Assembly (NCBI RefSeq): GCF_023156385.1
Contig: NZ_JAKZAK010000005.1
Span: 124,001-188,000, forward strand
Length of the DNA: 64,000 nucleotides
Source: Marinobacter xestospongiae
GTDB taxonomy: Bacteria; Pseudomonadota; Gammaproteobacteria; Pseudomonadales; Oleiphilaceae
Direction: 5' to 3'
Below, piece after piece: positions 20,743 to 30,900 of this stretch. Under the pieces are notes generated by a model. It saw nothing but the letters and a program-made list of their open reading frames with translations, was not told where the DNA came from and did not search any database. The position numbers and the translations under genes are program-made. Position 1 is the first letter of the stretch, and every line of letters starts with the position of its first letter.

Positions 20743-22992
20743 ATGGCAGAGAGTGGCGATGATCTGATGGTGTTTGCTGACGAAATAAAGTCAGAAGACA
20801 CTAGGACGCCAAAGCCATGGAAGATACTTGTTGTTGATGATGATCCCGATGTTCATGCAGCGACCAGGTTGGCGCTCAAAGGATTGACAGTCGAGGGCCG
20901 TTCACTCGATGTCATTGATGCCTATTCCGCATCTGAGGCACTTGCGATCCTGAAGCAGGATGGAGACTATTCCGTCGCCCTGATTGATGTCGTCATGGAA
21001 AGCGACGATGCCGGTCTCGGGTTGGTTCAGGAGATACGGAACACCTTAAACAACCACAGTATTCGGCTGATTTTGCGTACGGGGCAACCGGGCTTTGCGC
21101 CCGAGAGCGAAACTATACGCCTGTATGATATCAACGACTACAAGACCAAGTCAGAACTCACCAGGGTTCGGTTGTTTACCAGTATTGCGATCGCCATTCG
21201 CTCCTATTCCCAGATAAAGCAACTCGAAGCCAACCAGGATGGGCTGGAGCGGATTCTGGCGGCCGCTTCGGAACTGGGGCGACTGTCGGATATGGACCGA
21301 TTCGCCGCAAGCTTGATCCGGCAGCTGTGCGACCTGTTGAAAGAGCCGCGGTCCGGCTTCGTTGTCTCCTGTTCCGGAGCAAAGGGCGCCGAGGCTTTTA
21401 TTGTGTCCGCCGCTGGGCGATTCCACGACGCCAAAGGGGGCTTGCTGGAGGACTTGCCAGACACCGGGGTGCGTCAGCAGGTCCAGCAGGTTCTCAGGGA
21501 GAAGCAGCTCCTGTTCCAGGCCGGGCTTTGTGTCTATTTTCCCGGCACCGACGGTCAGGCTATTGCCGCTTATGTGGATCTTGACCACGCCCTCTCCACC
21601 GAAGAACAACGCCTGCTGGAGGTGTTTTGCAGCAACGTGGCGGTCGCTTTCGAAAACCTCCAGCTGTACCACTCCATTGAGCAGCTCGCCTACCAGGACC
21701 CACTGATTGGCCTGCCCAATCGCAACGGGTTTGTCGCCGAGATCGAGCAGCGAATCAGCCTGAATGCGCTGCAGCCCCAGGCGGTGGTGCTGGTGGACCT
21801 GGATAACTTTTCGTACATGAACAGCGTGCTGGACGAGGCGTTTGGCGACGACATCCTGCGAGCAGTTGTACAACGCATGCGGTCTCAGCTCGATCACAGT
21901 GATTTCATTGCCCGGGTGGGTGGGGATGTGTTCGGCGTGGTCGGCAATGCCTGCGATCTGACCCCGGAACGCATCGCCGGCATCTTTGCCGAACCTTTCA
22001 CGCTGCATCAGAACGAACCGCTGCGGATTTCTGCCACCAGCGGCCTGATTCTCCTGAAGAGCGAGTTTCGCTGCGCCACCGAGATTCTCAAGAACGTCGG
22101 CGTGGCGCTGAAACACGCCAAGCATTTCTACCGCGGAAAAACCGTTCTGTTTACCACCGAACTGGCAGACGCTGCCCGTGATCGCATGCATCTGCTAAGC
22201 CGATTGCGAACGGCCTTCTCAAGAGAGCACCTGAAGCTGCATTTCCAGCCTTTTATCCGTTTGCGTGACGGCGCCGCCGTGGGAGCTGAGTGCCTGTTGC
22301 GCTGGGAGGTCGAACCGGGGCAGTTCATCTCGCCGGATCAGTTTATCCCGCTGGCGGAGCAGGCGGGCATGATGGTCGCCCTGGGAGACTGGGTGACCAG
22401 CGGCGCGCTGCGCTGGCGCGCCGGCCTGCAGGGGCAGGTGGCGGATGACTTCCGGGTTGCCATCAATATGTCACTGATGCAGCTGCGGGAAGCGGATTTT
22501 GTGGAGAACTTGATTGGTAACGTTCAGCAGCATGGACTGAAAGGGCAGCACGTCGAGATCGAGTTAACCGAGTCCATCGCTGCAGACGACGTGGACGGTA
22601 TCATCCAGAAACTCACGCAACTTCGGGATTTCGGCATCAGCATTGCCATGGACGATTTCGGGACCGGCTATTCATCCCTCAGTATCCTGAACCGGCTGCC
22701 GATTGACCGGCTCAAGATCGACCGCAGTTTTGTCAGCGGCGCGGCGGCCAGTCAGCCGCGATTCGATATGGCCCACACCATTATGGAGATCGCTGACAAT
22801 TTCCAGATGAAGGTCATCGCCGAAGGGGTGGAGACCGACCACCAGCGGGATGTGCTGAACGGCATGGGTTGTCAGGAAGGTCAGGGGTATCTGTTTTCCC
22901 GGGCCCTTGATGCGGCGGCGTTCAGCGACTGGCTGATGTCAAACACGCCAGCCCGGCCGGATGCCGGACGTATCACCGGGGGTAACCGGTGA
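20743..22992 (+). CDS. Response regulator with DUF3369, degenerate GGDEF and EAL domains
   Basis: 749 residues. Receiver domain about 27-150 (ILVVDDDPDVHA, acceptor Asp82 in ALIDVVME, RTGQPG, YKTKSEL), DUF3369 about 150-310 (RLFTSIAIAIRSYSQI, then AASELGRLSDMD), GGDEF about 325-480, EAL about 490-740. The GGDEF motif reads GGDVF (393-397), so diguanylate cyclase activity is unlikely. The EAL motif reads ECL (Glu516, Cys517), but the metal and catalytic residues in ELTES, DDFGTGYSSL, KIDRSFV, EGVET and QGYLFSRAL are kept, so c-di-GMP hydrolysis is plausible. Likely controlled by phosphorylation from the divergent kinase. Its last 20 bases overlap the convergent sugar kinase gene. Confidence 0.93.
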   Translation: MAESGDDLMVFADEIKSEDTRTPKPWKILVVDDDPDVHAATRLALKGLTVEGRSLDVIDAYSASEALAILKQDGDYSVALIDVVMESDDAGLGLVQEIRNTLNNHSIRLILRTGQPGFAPESETIRLYDINDYKTKSELTRVRLFTSIAIAIRSYSQIKQLEANQDGLERILAAASELGRLSDMDRFAASLIRQLCDLLKEPRSGFVVSCSGAKGAEAFIVSAAGRFHDAKGGLLEDLPDTGVRQQVQQVLREKQLLFQAGLCVYFPGTDGQAIAAYVDLDHALSTEEQRLLEVFCSNVAVAFENLQLYHSIEQLAYQDPLIGLPNRNGFVAEIEQRISLNALQPQAVVLVDLDNFSYMNSVLDEAFGDDILRAVVQRMRSQLDHSDFIARVGGDVFGVVGNACDLTPERIAGIFAEPFTLHQNEPLRISATSGLILLKSEFRCATEILKNVGVALKHAKHFYRGKTVLFTTELADAARDRMHLLSRLRTAFSREHLKLHFQPFIRLRDGAAVGAECLLRWEVEPGQFISPDQFIPLAEQAGMMVALGDWVTSGALRWRAGLQGQVADDFRVAINMSLMQLREADFVENLIGNVQQHGLKGQHVEIELTESIAADDVDGIIQKLTQLRDFGISIAMDDFGTGYSSLSILNRLPIDRLKIDRSFVSGAAASQPRFDMAHTIMEIADNFQMKVIAEGVETDHQRDVLNGMGCQEGQGYLFSRALDAAAFSDWLMSNTPARPDAGRITGGNR

Positions 22993-24535
22993 TGTCCTTG
23001 ATTCGGTGGTACAGGGGCTGGAGCTGGCGATACATGTCCAGATAGACCTCGCGGTAGAGCCGGTCATACAGCTGGCTGGTTTCGGCGGCAGGCTCGAACA
23101 CATCGCCGACCCGGGTCATTGCGGCAACGGCGGTCTCGAAATCCGGATGCAGTCCCAGGCCCACGGCCGCATCGATGGCGGCGCCGAGGCCGGACGTCTC
23201 GTAGGTGTGGGGGCGCTCTGCGGGCAGGCCGAACACATCCGCCGTCAACTGCATGGCCGCATCACTCTGGGAACCGCCGCCGGCAACCCGCAGGCGGCGA
23301 ATCGCGACACCGCTGCGCTTCTCGATGCGTTCCTTGCCCTCGCGCAGGGCGTAGGCCAGCCCTTCCAGTATCGCCCGATAGATGTGGGCGCGGGTGTGGA
23401 CATCGCCGAAACCGATGATGGAGCCCTTGGCTTCCGGCCCCGGATTGCGGACACCGGGAGACCAGTAGGGTTGCAGCATCAGCCCCATGGAACCGGCGGG
23501 AACGGAGCGCACCAGTTCGTCAAACAGGGCCTCTGGCTCGACGCCCTGCTGCTCGGCGATTTTCTGCTCCCGCAGCCCGAACTCCCGCTTGAACCAGCTC
23601 ACCATCCAGAAACCGCGATAGATCATCACTTCCGTGGAATAGTGCCCGGGCAACGCCGACGGGTAAGGGGGCATGAAGCGGATGGGCTCGACGTAACGCT
23701 GGCTGGTGGTGTTGATGGTGGCGGTGGTGCCGTAACTCATGCAGCCGATGTCCGGGGTCAGCCCGCCGGAGCCCAAAATCTCACAGGCCTTGTCGGAGGC
23801 CGCTGCCACCACCGGCAGCCCCACCGGTACACCCAGGTGATAACCCGCTTCCGGTGTCAGGTGGCCAATGGGGGTGCCCGGCGGTACCAGTTCCGGCAGC
23901 ATTGATTGGGTGATTGGCATGGTCTGCCATTTGAAGTCCCGGGGGGCGGCCCAGGTGTGGCGCTTGTAGTCGAACGGCAGATAGCCGACCTGGCTGCCGA
24001 TGGAATCCCGGAATTCGCCGGTCAGCCGATAGTTCAGGTAGCCGGAGAGCAGCAGATAGTGGGCCGTATCCTGCCAGATTTCGGGCTGGTTCTGGGCGAT
24101 CCAGTTGGCCTGGGTTTTCTCCCGGAAGCGATCGATGGTGTCTTCCAGTCTCAACAGTTTGAACAGCCAGCCCCAGGGGCCGGTCACGGGTCCGTCGACC
24201 CGGGCGTGGCGCTGATCCAGCCAGATGATGGCCGGTCTCAGGGGCTGGCCCTGGCGATCCAGGTTGACCACGGTGCCCCGCTGGGTGGTCACGGTGACAC
24301 CGGCGACTTGAGAGGGCGACACCTCGGTGCTGTCCCACAGCCGTTGGCAGGCCTTGCCGAGGTTGTCCCAGAAATACTCGGGTTGCTGCTCCGCCCAACC
24401 GGGCTGCTGGGAAAAGTAGGGTTCGATCTCCTGTTTGCCCTTGGCCACCAGGTTGCCCGCCAGATCAAACAGCAGTGCCCGCACGCTTTGGGTGCCGTTG
24501 TCGATCGCGAGAATGAGCGGATCGTTGCGGTTCAT
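22973..24535 (-). CDS. FGGY-family carbohydrate kinase (glycerol/xylulose kinase-like)
   Basis: 520 residues. The actin-like ATPase fold is clear: phosphate-1 loop AIDNGTQSVRALLFD at the N-terminus, WLDQRH near 104, and FGGY signatures in the C-terminal half (GLAYALREGKERIEKRSG and RVAGGGSQSDAAMQLTADVFG). These kinases phosphorylate glycerol or a sugar. It is the last gene of a three-gene operon with ATGA overlaps. Beside a GlpD-like oxidase and an AGPS-like flavoprotein, a glycerol or dihydroxyacetone-type substrate is the most economical guess. It is divergent in sequence from standard GlpK, so I give no symbol. Confidence 0.88.
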   Translation of the reverse strand: MNRNDPLILAIDNGTQSVRALLFDLAGNLVAKGKQEIEPYFSQQPGWAEQQPEYFWDNLGKACQRLWDSTEVSPSQVAGVTVTTQRGTVVNLDRQGQPLRPAIIWLDQRHARVDGPVTGPWGWLFKLLRLEDTIDRFREKTQANWIAQNQPEIWQDTAHYLLLSGYLNYRLTGEFRDSIGSQVGYLPFDYKRHTWAAPRDFKWQTMPITQSMLPELVPPGTPIGHLTPEAGYHLGVPVGLPVVAAASDKACEILGSGGLTPDIGCMSYGTTATINTTSQRYVEPIRFMPPYPSALPGHYSTEVMIYRGFWMVSWFKREFGLREQKIAEQQGVEPEALFDELVRSVPAGSMGLMLQPYWSPGVRNPGPEAKGSIIGFGDVHTRAHIYRAILEGLAYALREGKERIEKRSGVAIRRLRVAGGGSQSDAAMQLTADVFGLPAERPHTYETSGLGAAIDAAVGLGLHPDFETAVAAMTRVGDVFEPAAETSQLYDRLYREVYLDMYRQLQPLYHRIKDITGYPR

Positions 24536-26136
24536 GAGGTCTGGCTCCGTTGCGCTGGCAGGGCGTAGGCGTTGCGCCAGAGCGCAAGGTAGCGCTGGAC
24601 CTCGGCGTTCCAGGTGTCGTCATCCCAGCCCAGGGCGCCTGCGCAGTGCTCACGAATGGCCGGCAGCCAGGCCTGGGCACCGTCGGGCAGGATCTGGCCG
24701 AGCCGGCTGCGGCGCAGCAACAGGTCATCCAGGTGGACCACGTCGGCCTGAGCAGCAGCCCAGGTCAGCTCGCACCACAGGGTGTCGGTGTCGGCAATGT
24801 GGGTTGTTGCTCCGGCATCCAGAACCCTGGCCAGGGCCGGGCCGTAGCTGCCGGTCAGTCGGCGCCAGGTCTGATGGCCGATGTGATCCGGTCGCGCCAG
24901 GGTCGGGGCCGGGCGAAACAGCGGGGCTGAGGCCGGGCGCCACTGCACGGAAGGCAGGTAATTCTTGCCATGTTGCAGCGTCTCGCGGGCAATCAGCCGG
25001 AAAGTGGTGAGCTTGCCGCCGGCCACGGTGACCAGGCCCTGCTGATCCCAGATGGCGTGCTCACGGTTTTCCTGGGATGCGGATTTGCCTTCACTACGGC
25101 TGACCACCGGCCGCACACCGGCCCAGGTGGACAGGATGTCCGCTTCCTCAATGGCCCGGCCGGGAAACAGTTCGTCAACGATCCGCAGCAGGTAGTCCAC
25201 TTCCGCCTGACTGATGCCCGGCTCCTCGGTAAGCGGTGTCTCGTGATCCAGGTCCGTGGTGCCCAGGACGGTGGCGCCCTGCCACGGGAAGGCAAACACC
25301 GGGCGGCGGTCCTGCGGGTGCAACAGCGATACGGAACAGGTCACCGGCAGGCGCGACCAGGGCACCACCAGGTGGCTGCCCCGCAGGGGGCGGATGCGCA
25401 TAGGGGTTCCGTCGTTCCGTTGCAGCTCTCCCGCCCAGGCGCCAGTGGCGCTGATCACCAGCGGTGTCGAGATGGTGAAGGCGCTGGTGTCCTTGCTGCT
25501 GTCGCTGTTATCGCGGACGGTCAGGCCGGTCACCCGGCCGTCCTGATCCCGTAAAACCTGTTCGGCGCGCACGTAGTTGAGGCAGTGGGCGCCGGCGAGG
25601 CGGGCCTCGTCAATCACCCGCAACACCAGGCGGGCATCGTCGGTCACGGCGTCGGTGAAGCCGCTGGCGGCCACCAGGGATTGCGGGTTGAGCCCGGGCA
25701 CCCAGTTCAGCGTGTCGGCCGGTGTGAGGCGACGGCGGGAGCGCACCCCTGCGATGCGGTCGTAGGCCCGCAGCAGCATGCCGAACAGCCGTGGACCGGG
25801 GAACTGGCGGCGGTAATGGGGCATGATGAACTGCAACGGCTCGATCAGCCCGGGTACTTCCGCCATCAGGCGCTGGCGCTCAGTGACCGCATCCCGGGTC
25901 AGCCCCAGCTGGCCGCTGCCGAGATACCGCAGGCCACCGTGCACCATCTTCGACGAGCGCGAAGAGGTGCCCCAGGCGAAGTCCCGTTGCTCGATCAACA
26001 GCACCTTGAGCCCGCTACCGGCTGCCTCCGCGGCAATGCCGGCACCGGTAATGCCGCCGCCGACGACGATCAGATCGTAGGCCGGGGTGTCGCTGGCAAA
26101 CCGCGACAGCCAGTCCGCACGTTGCTGAGTGTTCAT
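24532..26136 (-). CDS. Glycerol-3-phosphate dehydrogenase/oxidase (GlpD-like)
   Basis: 534 residues from the ATG at 26136, which overlaps the preceding stop as ATGA; the frame is open 24 codons further but inside the upstream gene. The FAD-binding Rossmann motif is YDLIVVGGGITGAGIAAEAA, followed by LLIEQRDFAWGTSSRSSKMVHGG, the typical GlpD region in two pieces. HGGLRYLGSGQLGL and the C-terminal four-helix domain ending near TWNAEVQRYLALW are also as in GlpD. It oxidises sn-glycerol 3-phosphate to dihydroxyacetone phosphate and passes electrons to quinone at the inner membrane. Its product is the backbone used by AGPS-type enzymes, which fits the neighbouring gene. Confidence 0.9.
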   Translation of the reverse strand: MNTQQRADWLSRFASDTPAYDLIVVGGGITGAGIAAEAAGSGLKVLLIEQRDFAWGTSSRSSKMVHGGLRYLGSGQLGLTRDAVTERQRLMAEVPGLIEPLQFIMPHYRRQFPGPRLFGMLLRAYDRIAGVRSRRRLTPADTLNWVPGLNPQSLVAASGFTDAVTDDARLVLRVIDEARLAGAHCLNYVRAEQVLRDQDGRVTGLTVRDNSDSSKDTSAFTISTPLVISATGAWAGELQRNDGTPMRIRPLRGSHLVVPWSRLPVTCSVSLLHPQDRRPVFAFPWQGATVLGTTDLDHETPLTEEPGISQAEVDYLLRIVDELFPGRAIEEADILSTWAGVRPVVSRSEGKSASQENREHAIWDQQGLVTVAGGKLTTFRLIARETLQHGKNYLPSVQWRPASAPLFRPAPTLARPDHIGHQTWRRLTGSYGPALARVLDAGATTHIADTDTLWCELTWAAAQADVVHLDDLLLRRSRLGQILPDGAQAWLPAIREHCAGALGWDDDTWNAEVQRYLALWRNAYALPAQRSQTS

Positions 26137-27746
26137 TCCGCTGAGTCCGTATCGGTGGCCAGCAGGGTGCCCGGGTTGAGCCGCTGTTGCGGATCGAAGG
26201 TGTGACACAGCCCCCGGATTACCCGCATCCCCAGTGCCCCTTTTTCAACCGGCAGGTAAGGCGCGTGGTCTTTGCCAACGCCGTGCTGGTGACTGATGGT
26301 GCCGCGATTCTCGACGATCAGCTTGGAGGTGCTGTGCTTGAGGGCGTGCCAGCGGGCCAGGGTACCGGCGTAGTCGGTATCTGTGCGGAACACGTAGGTG
26401 GTGTAGATGCTGCAGCCCTGAGGATAGAAGTGGGACAGATGGGTGAACACATGAACCCGTTCGCCCAACTCTGCCAGGCCGCCGCGCAGGTTGTTCTCAA
26501 TGGTCGCCAGCAGGTGGTCGACGTTGTCCCAGTCGGTGGCGGTTTCCAGGGTATCGACGGCGTACCCCATCTGCCACAGTGCCTCTCGCAGGTAAGGCAT
26601 GGTGAAGCGTTTTTCAGCCCATTTGCCGCCCAGGTAGGTACCGGTGTAAACGCCCTCATGCTCGCCGCAGATCCGCCGGGTTTCCTTCAGCGCGGTGCGG
26701 CACTGGGGACGGGTGCCGGTGAGGCCGAAGGTCATCATGCATTTGCCGTCGCGGGCACCACGGAAAGACAGAAACGATTCCAGCATGCGTATCTGGGTCG
26801 GATGACCGGCCAAAGCCAGCTGGGTTTCGGTCTCGGTGGCGTTACTCAGCCGCAGCATCGACAGCTGGGTGCGGTTCTGTACCAGGCTGCGGGCGGCGGT
26901 CCGGGCCTGTTCCCAGCTGGGGAAGAACACCACATGGAAGCTTTCCTGCGCCGGCAGCGGCGTCACCCGCACCTTCACCTCGGTGATGATGCCCAGTCGG
27001 CCCTCCGATCCCAGCACCATTTCGCGGATGTCCGGGCCGGCACTGGAGGCGGGCAGGGTGGGCAGTGACAGGGTGCCTTGCAGCGTCTCCACTGAGCCGC
27101 CGGCAAACAGCTGTTCAATGCGCCCGTAACGCAGGGACTGCTGGCCACTGGACCGGCTGGCAACCCAGCCGCCGATGGTGGACAGCTCGAACGACTGCGG
27201 GAAGTGGCCGAGGGTGTAGCCCTTGGCCCGAAGCTGGGATTCCACCAGGGGGCCCGGGGTGCCGGCACCGAATGTAGCAATCTGGCTGTCAGGGTCCAGA
27301 TCCAGCAGGCGGTCCATCTGTGCCAGACTGATGGTCAACACCGGGCGTTTGCCCGCTTGGGGGTTGATGTGGCCAGCGACGCTGGTGCCGCCACCATAGG
27401 GGATCACATCGATATCGTGCTGGTCGGCGTAGGCCAACAGGCTGCGGACGTCCTCGGGGCTGGTTGGGCAGGCGACGCCATCGGGAAAGCGTCCGAAGTC
27501 GCCACTGCGCATGGCCAGCCAGTCCGGCAGGCTCTGGCCGCGGGCATGGCGGACCCGGATGTCGGCGTCGGTGGCTACCAGTGGATGGTCGGGCAGGTGG
27601 CTGTCCGGCACCTGCTGGCAGACCGAGGCCAGGTCGGCGTCCGTCAGTGGCTCGGCAGCGCCAATGCGCTGTGAGAGAAAGTCGGTGCCCTGTGCGGGCA
27701 GCTCCAGGCTGAACTGATCGTCGCCCCATCCGTTCCATCGTCTCAT
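26133..27746 (-). CDS. FAD-binding oxidase, alkyldihydroxyacetonephosphate synthase (AGPS)-like
   Basis: 537 residues. It begins with RRWNGWGDD, the hallmark opening of the AGPS branch of the VAO/PCMH flavoprotein family. The FAD-binding PP-loop is VIPYGGGTSVAGH near 125, with GWVASRSSGQQSLRYGRIEQL near 200 and GSEGRLGIITEVKVRV near 250. The C-terminal signature is GTISHQHGVGKDHAPYL, and TFDPQQRLNPGTLL closes the fold. Eukaryotic AGPS exchanges the acyl group of acyl-DHAP for a fatty alcohol to start ether lipids; bacterial relatives are poorly characterised and could act on other hydroxy acids. First gene of the operon, 177 bases from the divergent recC. Confidence 0.85.
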   Translation of the reverse strand: MRRWNGWGDDQFSLELPAQGTDFLSQRIGAAEPLTDADLASVCQQVPDSHLPDHPLVATDADIRVRHARGQSLPDWLAMRSGDFGRFPDGVACPTSPEDVRSLLAYADQHDIDVIPYGGGTSVAGHINPQAGKRPVLTISLAQMDRLLDLDPDSQIATFGAGTPGPLVESQLRAKGYTLGHFPQSFELSTIGGWVASRSSGQQSLRYGRIEQLFAGGSVETLQGTLSLPTLPASSAGPDIREMVLGSEGRLGIITEVKVRVTPLPAQESFHVVFFPSWEQARTAARSLVQNRTQLSMLRLSNATETETQLALAGHPTQIRMLESFLSFRGARDGKCMMTFGLTGTRPQCRTALKETRRICGEHEGVYTGTYLGGKWAEKRFTMPYLREALWQMGYAVDTLETATDWDNVDHLLATIENNLRGGLAELGERVHVFTHLSHFYPQGCSIYTTYVFRTDTDYAGTLARWHALKHSTSKLIVENRGTISHQHGVGKDHAPYLPVEKGALGMRVIRGLCHTFDPQQRLNPGTLLATDTDSAE

Positions 27747-27923
27747 GTTCGGTGACTCCGTGGTTGGCTTTGCTGCTGGCTCCCGTGTCTGTCATAACGG
27801 CAAGGCACGGATTCCCGGGGAAAAGATTGGATAGCAGGGATTGTAAAGGTATTCTCAGGGGACACATTATCGAATCGCGACAACCCCACTGGCCTTTTGC
27901 GTCACCCTGCCACAGGTATCTCC

Positions 27924-30900
27924 ATGCTCGAACCATCCCGTCCCGCCGCGCCGGACGTTCCCACAGGTTTTCAGGTGATCCATGCCAACCGCCTCGAAGA
28001 CCTGCGGGCCTTGGTGGTGGAGGTGCTGCGACGTTACCCGTTGGCACCGTTGGCGCAGGAAGTGTTTCTGGTGCACTCCAACGGCATTGCCCAGTGGCTC
28101 AAGCTGGCGCTGGCGCGGGACCCGGACGACCCGCAGCTGCCAGGGCTGGGCATTGCGGCGGCGATGGACTTTCTGCTGCCTTCGCGATTCCTGTGGCAGG
28201 TGTACCGTGCCGTATTGGGGCCAGATGCGGTTGCCACCCGTTCGTTCTACGACAAGGACCAGCTCACCTGGCGACTGTTCCGGCTGTTGCCGGTGTTGAA
28301 AGACGAGCCGGTGTTCGCACCGCTGGGCCGTTTCCTGGCCGGAGCCGAGCCGGAGCGTCGGCGTTTCCAGCTGGCCGAGCGTGTGGCGGATCTGTTCGAC
28401 CAGTACCAGGTCTACCGCGCCGACTGGCTGGAATTGTGGCGTCAGGGGCGCGACGAAATCCTGGTGCGGGGACAGCAGGTTCGGGAACTGGCGGACGACC
28501 AGCGCTGGCAGCCGGAACTCTGGCGCCGTCTGATGGCTGACATTGCCGATCAGGCTGAGTTCAGCGCTGGGCTGGATGTCAGTCGGGCGGACGTCCACAC
28601 CCGTTTTCTGGCCGCCGCGGAGTCGCTGACCCCGGCCACCCGACCCGCCGGAGTGCCCGCGCGGCTGGTGGTGTTTGGTGTGTCCTCGTTGCCACAGCAG
28701 ACCCTCGAGGTGCTCAGCCGTCTGGGGCAGTGCAGCCAGGTGCTGCTGTGCATCCACAATCCCTGCCAGTTCTACTGGGCCGACATCATCGAAGACCGCG
28801 AGCTGCTACGGGCCCGTCACCACCGGGGTCAGCTGCGCCAGGGGATGCCGGCGCAGCTGGACGACCACAACCTGCACCTGCACGCCCACCCGCTGCTGGC
28901 GGCCTGGGGCAAACAGGGGCGGGATTACATCCGGCTGCTCGACGAGTACGACGACCAGACCGGTTACCGCCAGTGGTTTGATCGCATCGATCTGTTCGAA
29001 AGCCCCATCGACAGCGCAGGTAATACCTTGTTGGCGCAGCTGCAGGACGACATCTTTCAGCTCCGCCCGGTCCATGAGGCCACCCGTTCGGTGACGCCAG
29101 AGCAGGCACAGGACGGTTCCATCGTGTTTCACTGCGCACACAGTCCCCAGCGGGAAGTGGAGGTGCTTCACGACCAGTTGCTGGCGGCCTTCAGTGCCGA
29201 TCCCGACCTTAAACCCCAGGATGTGCTGGTGATGGTGCCGGACATCGACGCCTACGCGCCCCACATCCAGGCGGTGTTTGGCCAGCTGCCCCAGGACGAC
29301 GACCGCTTCGTACCGTTTACCATTTCTGACCAGGGTCAGCGCCACCAACTGCCGGCGCTGATTGCCCTGGAGCAGCTGCTGTCGCTGCCGGAAGCCCGCC
29401 TCGGGGTGAGCGACATACTGGATCTGCTGGACGTGCCGGCCCTGCGCCACCGTTTTGGCTTGCAGGAATCGGATCTGCCCCAGCTCCATGCCTGGATTCG
29501 CGGCGCCAACATTCGCTGGGGGCTGGATGGCGGCCAGCGGCAGGCCCTGGACCTGCCCGCGGGCATGGACCACAACACCTGGAGTTTCGGCCTGCGGCGC
29601 ATGTTGCTGGGATACGCCGTCGGCGATGGCGAGGCCTGGCAGGGCATTGAGCCCTATGGCGAGGTGGGTGGCCTGGAGAGCCGTCTGGCGGGCCAGCTTG
29701 ATGCTCTGCTGGCGCAGTTGGACGGGCTTTGGCATGCGTTGGCCGAGGCTCACACTCCGTCAGCCTGGGCGCATCTGCTGCACGATCTGCGGAGCCGGTT
29801 TTTTGAGGACCTGGAGGAAGAGGACGCCCTGGTGTTCAGCCGTCTGGACCAGGTGGTGGAAGACTGGGTGACCGCCTGTGACGATGCCGGCCTGACGGAT
29901 ACCCCGTTGCCGTTGGCCATCGTCCGTGAGGTGTGGCTTGGCGGCCTCGAGCAGGGCGGTCTGAGCCAGCGCTTTCTGGCCGGCAAGGTCAATTTCGCCA
30001 CTCTGATGCCGATGCGGGCGATCCCGTTCCGCCATATCTGCTTGCTGGGAATGAACGATGGCGATTACCCCCGCAGCCAGCCGCCGATGGATTTCGACCT
30101 GATGGCGGAGGACTACCGCCCCGGCGACCGGTCGCGGCGGGAGGACGACCGCTACCTGTTTCTGGAAGCCATGCTGTCGGCCCGCGAGCGGCTGTATCTG
30201 AGCTGGGTGGGGCGCAGTGTCAACGACAACAGCGAGCGGCCGCCGTCGGTCCTGCTGGCCCAGCTGCGGGACCATCTGGATGCCATCCGGGTGTTGCAGG
30301 ATGATGAAGGCCATCCCCAAGATGGACCTGGTCTGAGTGCAAGGCTGACCACCGAGCATCCGTTACAGCCGTTCAGTCGCCGCTACTTTCCTGCCGGGGG
30401 GGATGACGAGGCTGGTCTGTTCACCTTTGCCAGGGAATGGCACCAGGCGCACGGCGAGGAAGGGCAGGCAGAAGCGGTCGACGAGGTGCCTCCGGGCCTG
30501 CCTCCGGGGCTGCTGGATGACCCCATCGACCTGGCCACCCTGGGGCGATTCCTCAAGGCGCCGGTGGATGGCTTCTTTCGCCACCGGCTGGGGGTGAACT
30601 TCAGCGAGCTGGCGGAGGCGCCGCCGGATGAGGAACCCTTCGTGTTGGATGGGCTTGGTAACTGGGCCCTGAGCAATGAGCTGATCCAGCAGGTGGTGGC
30701 TGAGCCCCTGCCGCCGGACATGGCAGAGCCGGAGGCCGAGGCCTGGCTGAGCGCCCAGCTGGAGGCCTGTATCGCCCGCCAGACCGCCCGTGGTGACTAC
30801 CCGGCCGGTGGCGTGGGCGAACTGCTGCGCCAGCGTATCCAGGCCGACCTGCCGGCTCTTCACCGGCGCTACCATCAGCAGCTGGCGGGTTTTCCTGACG

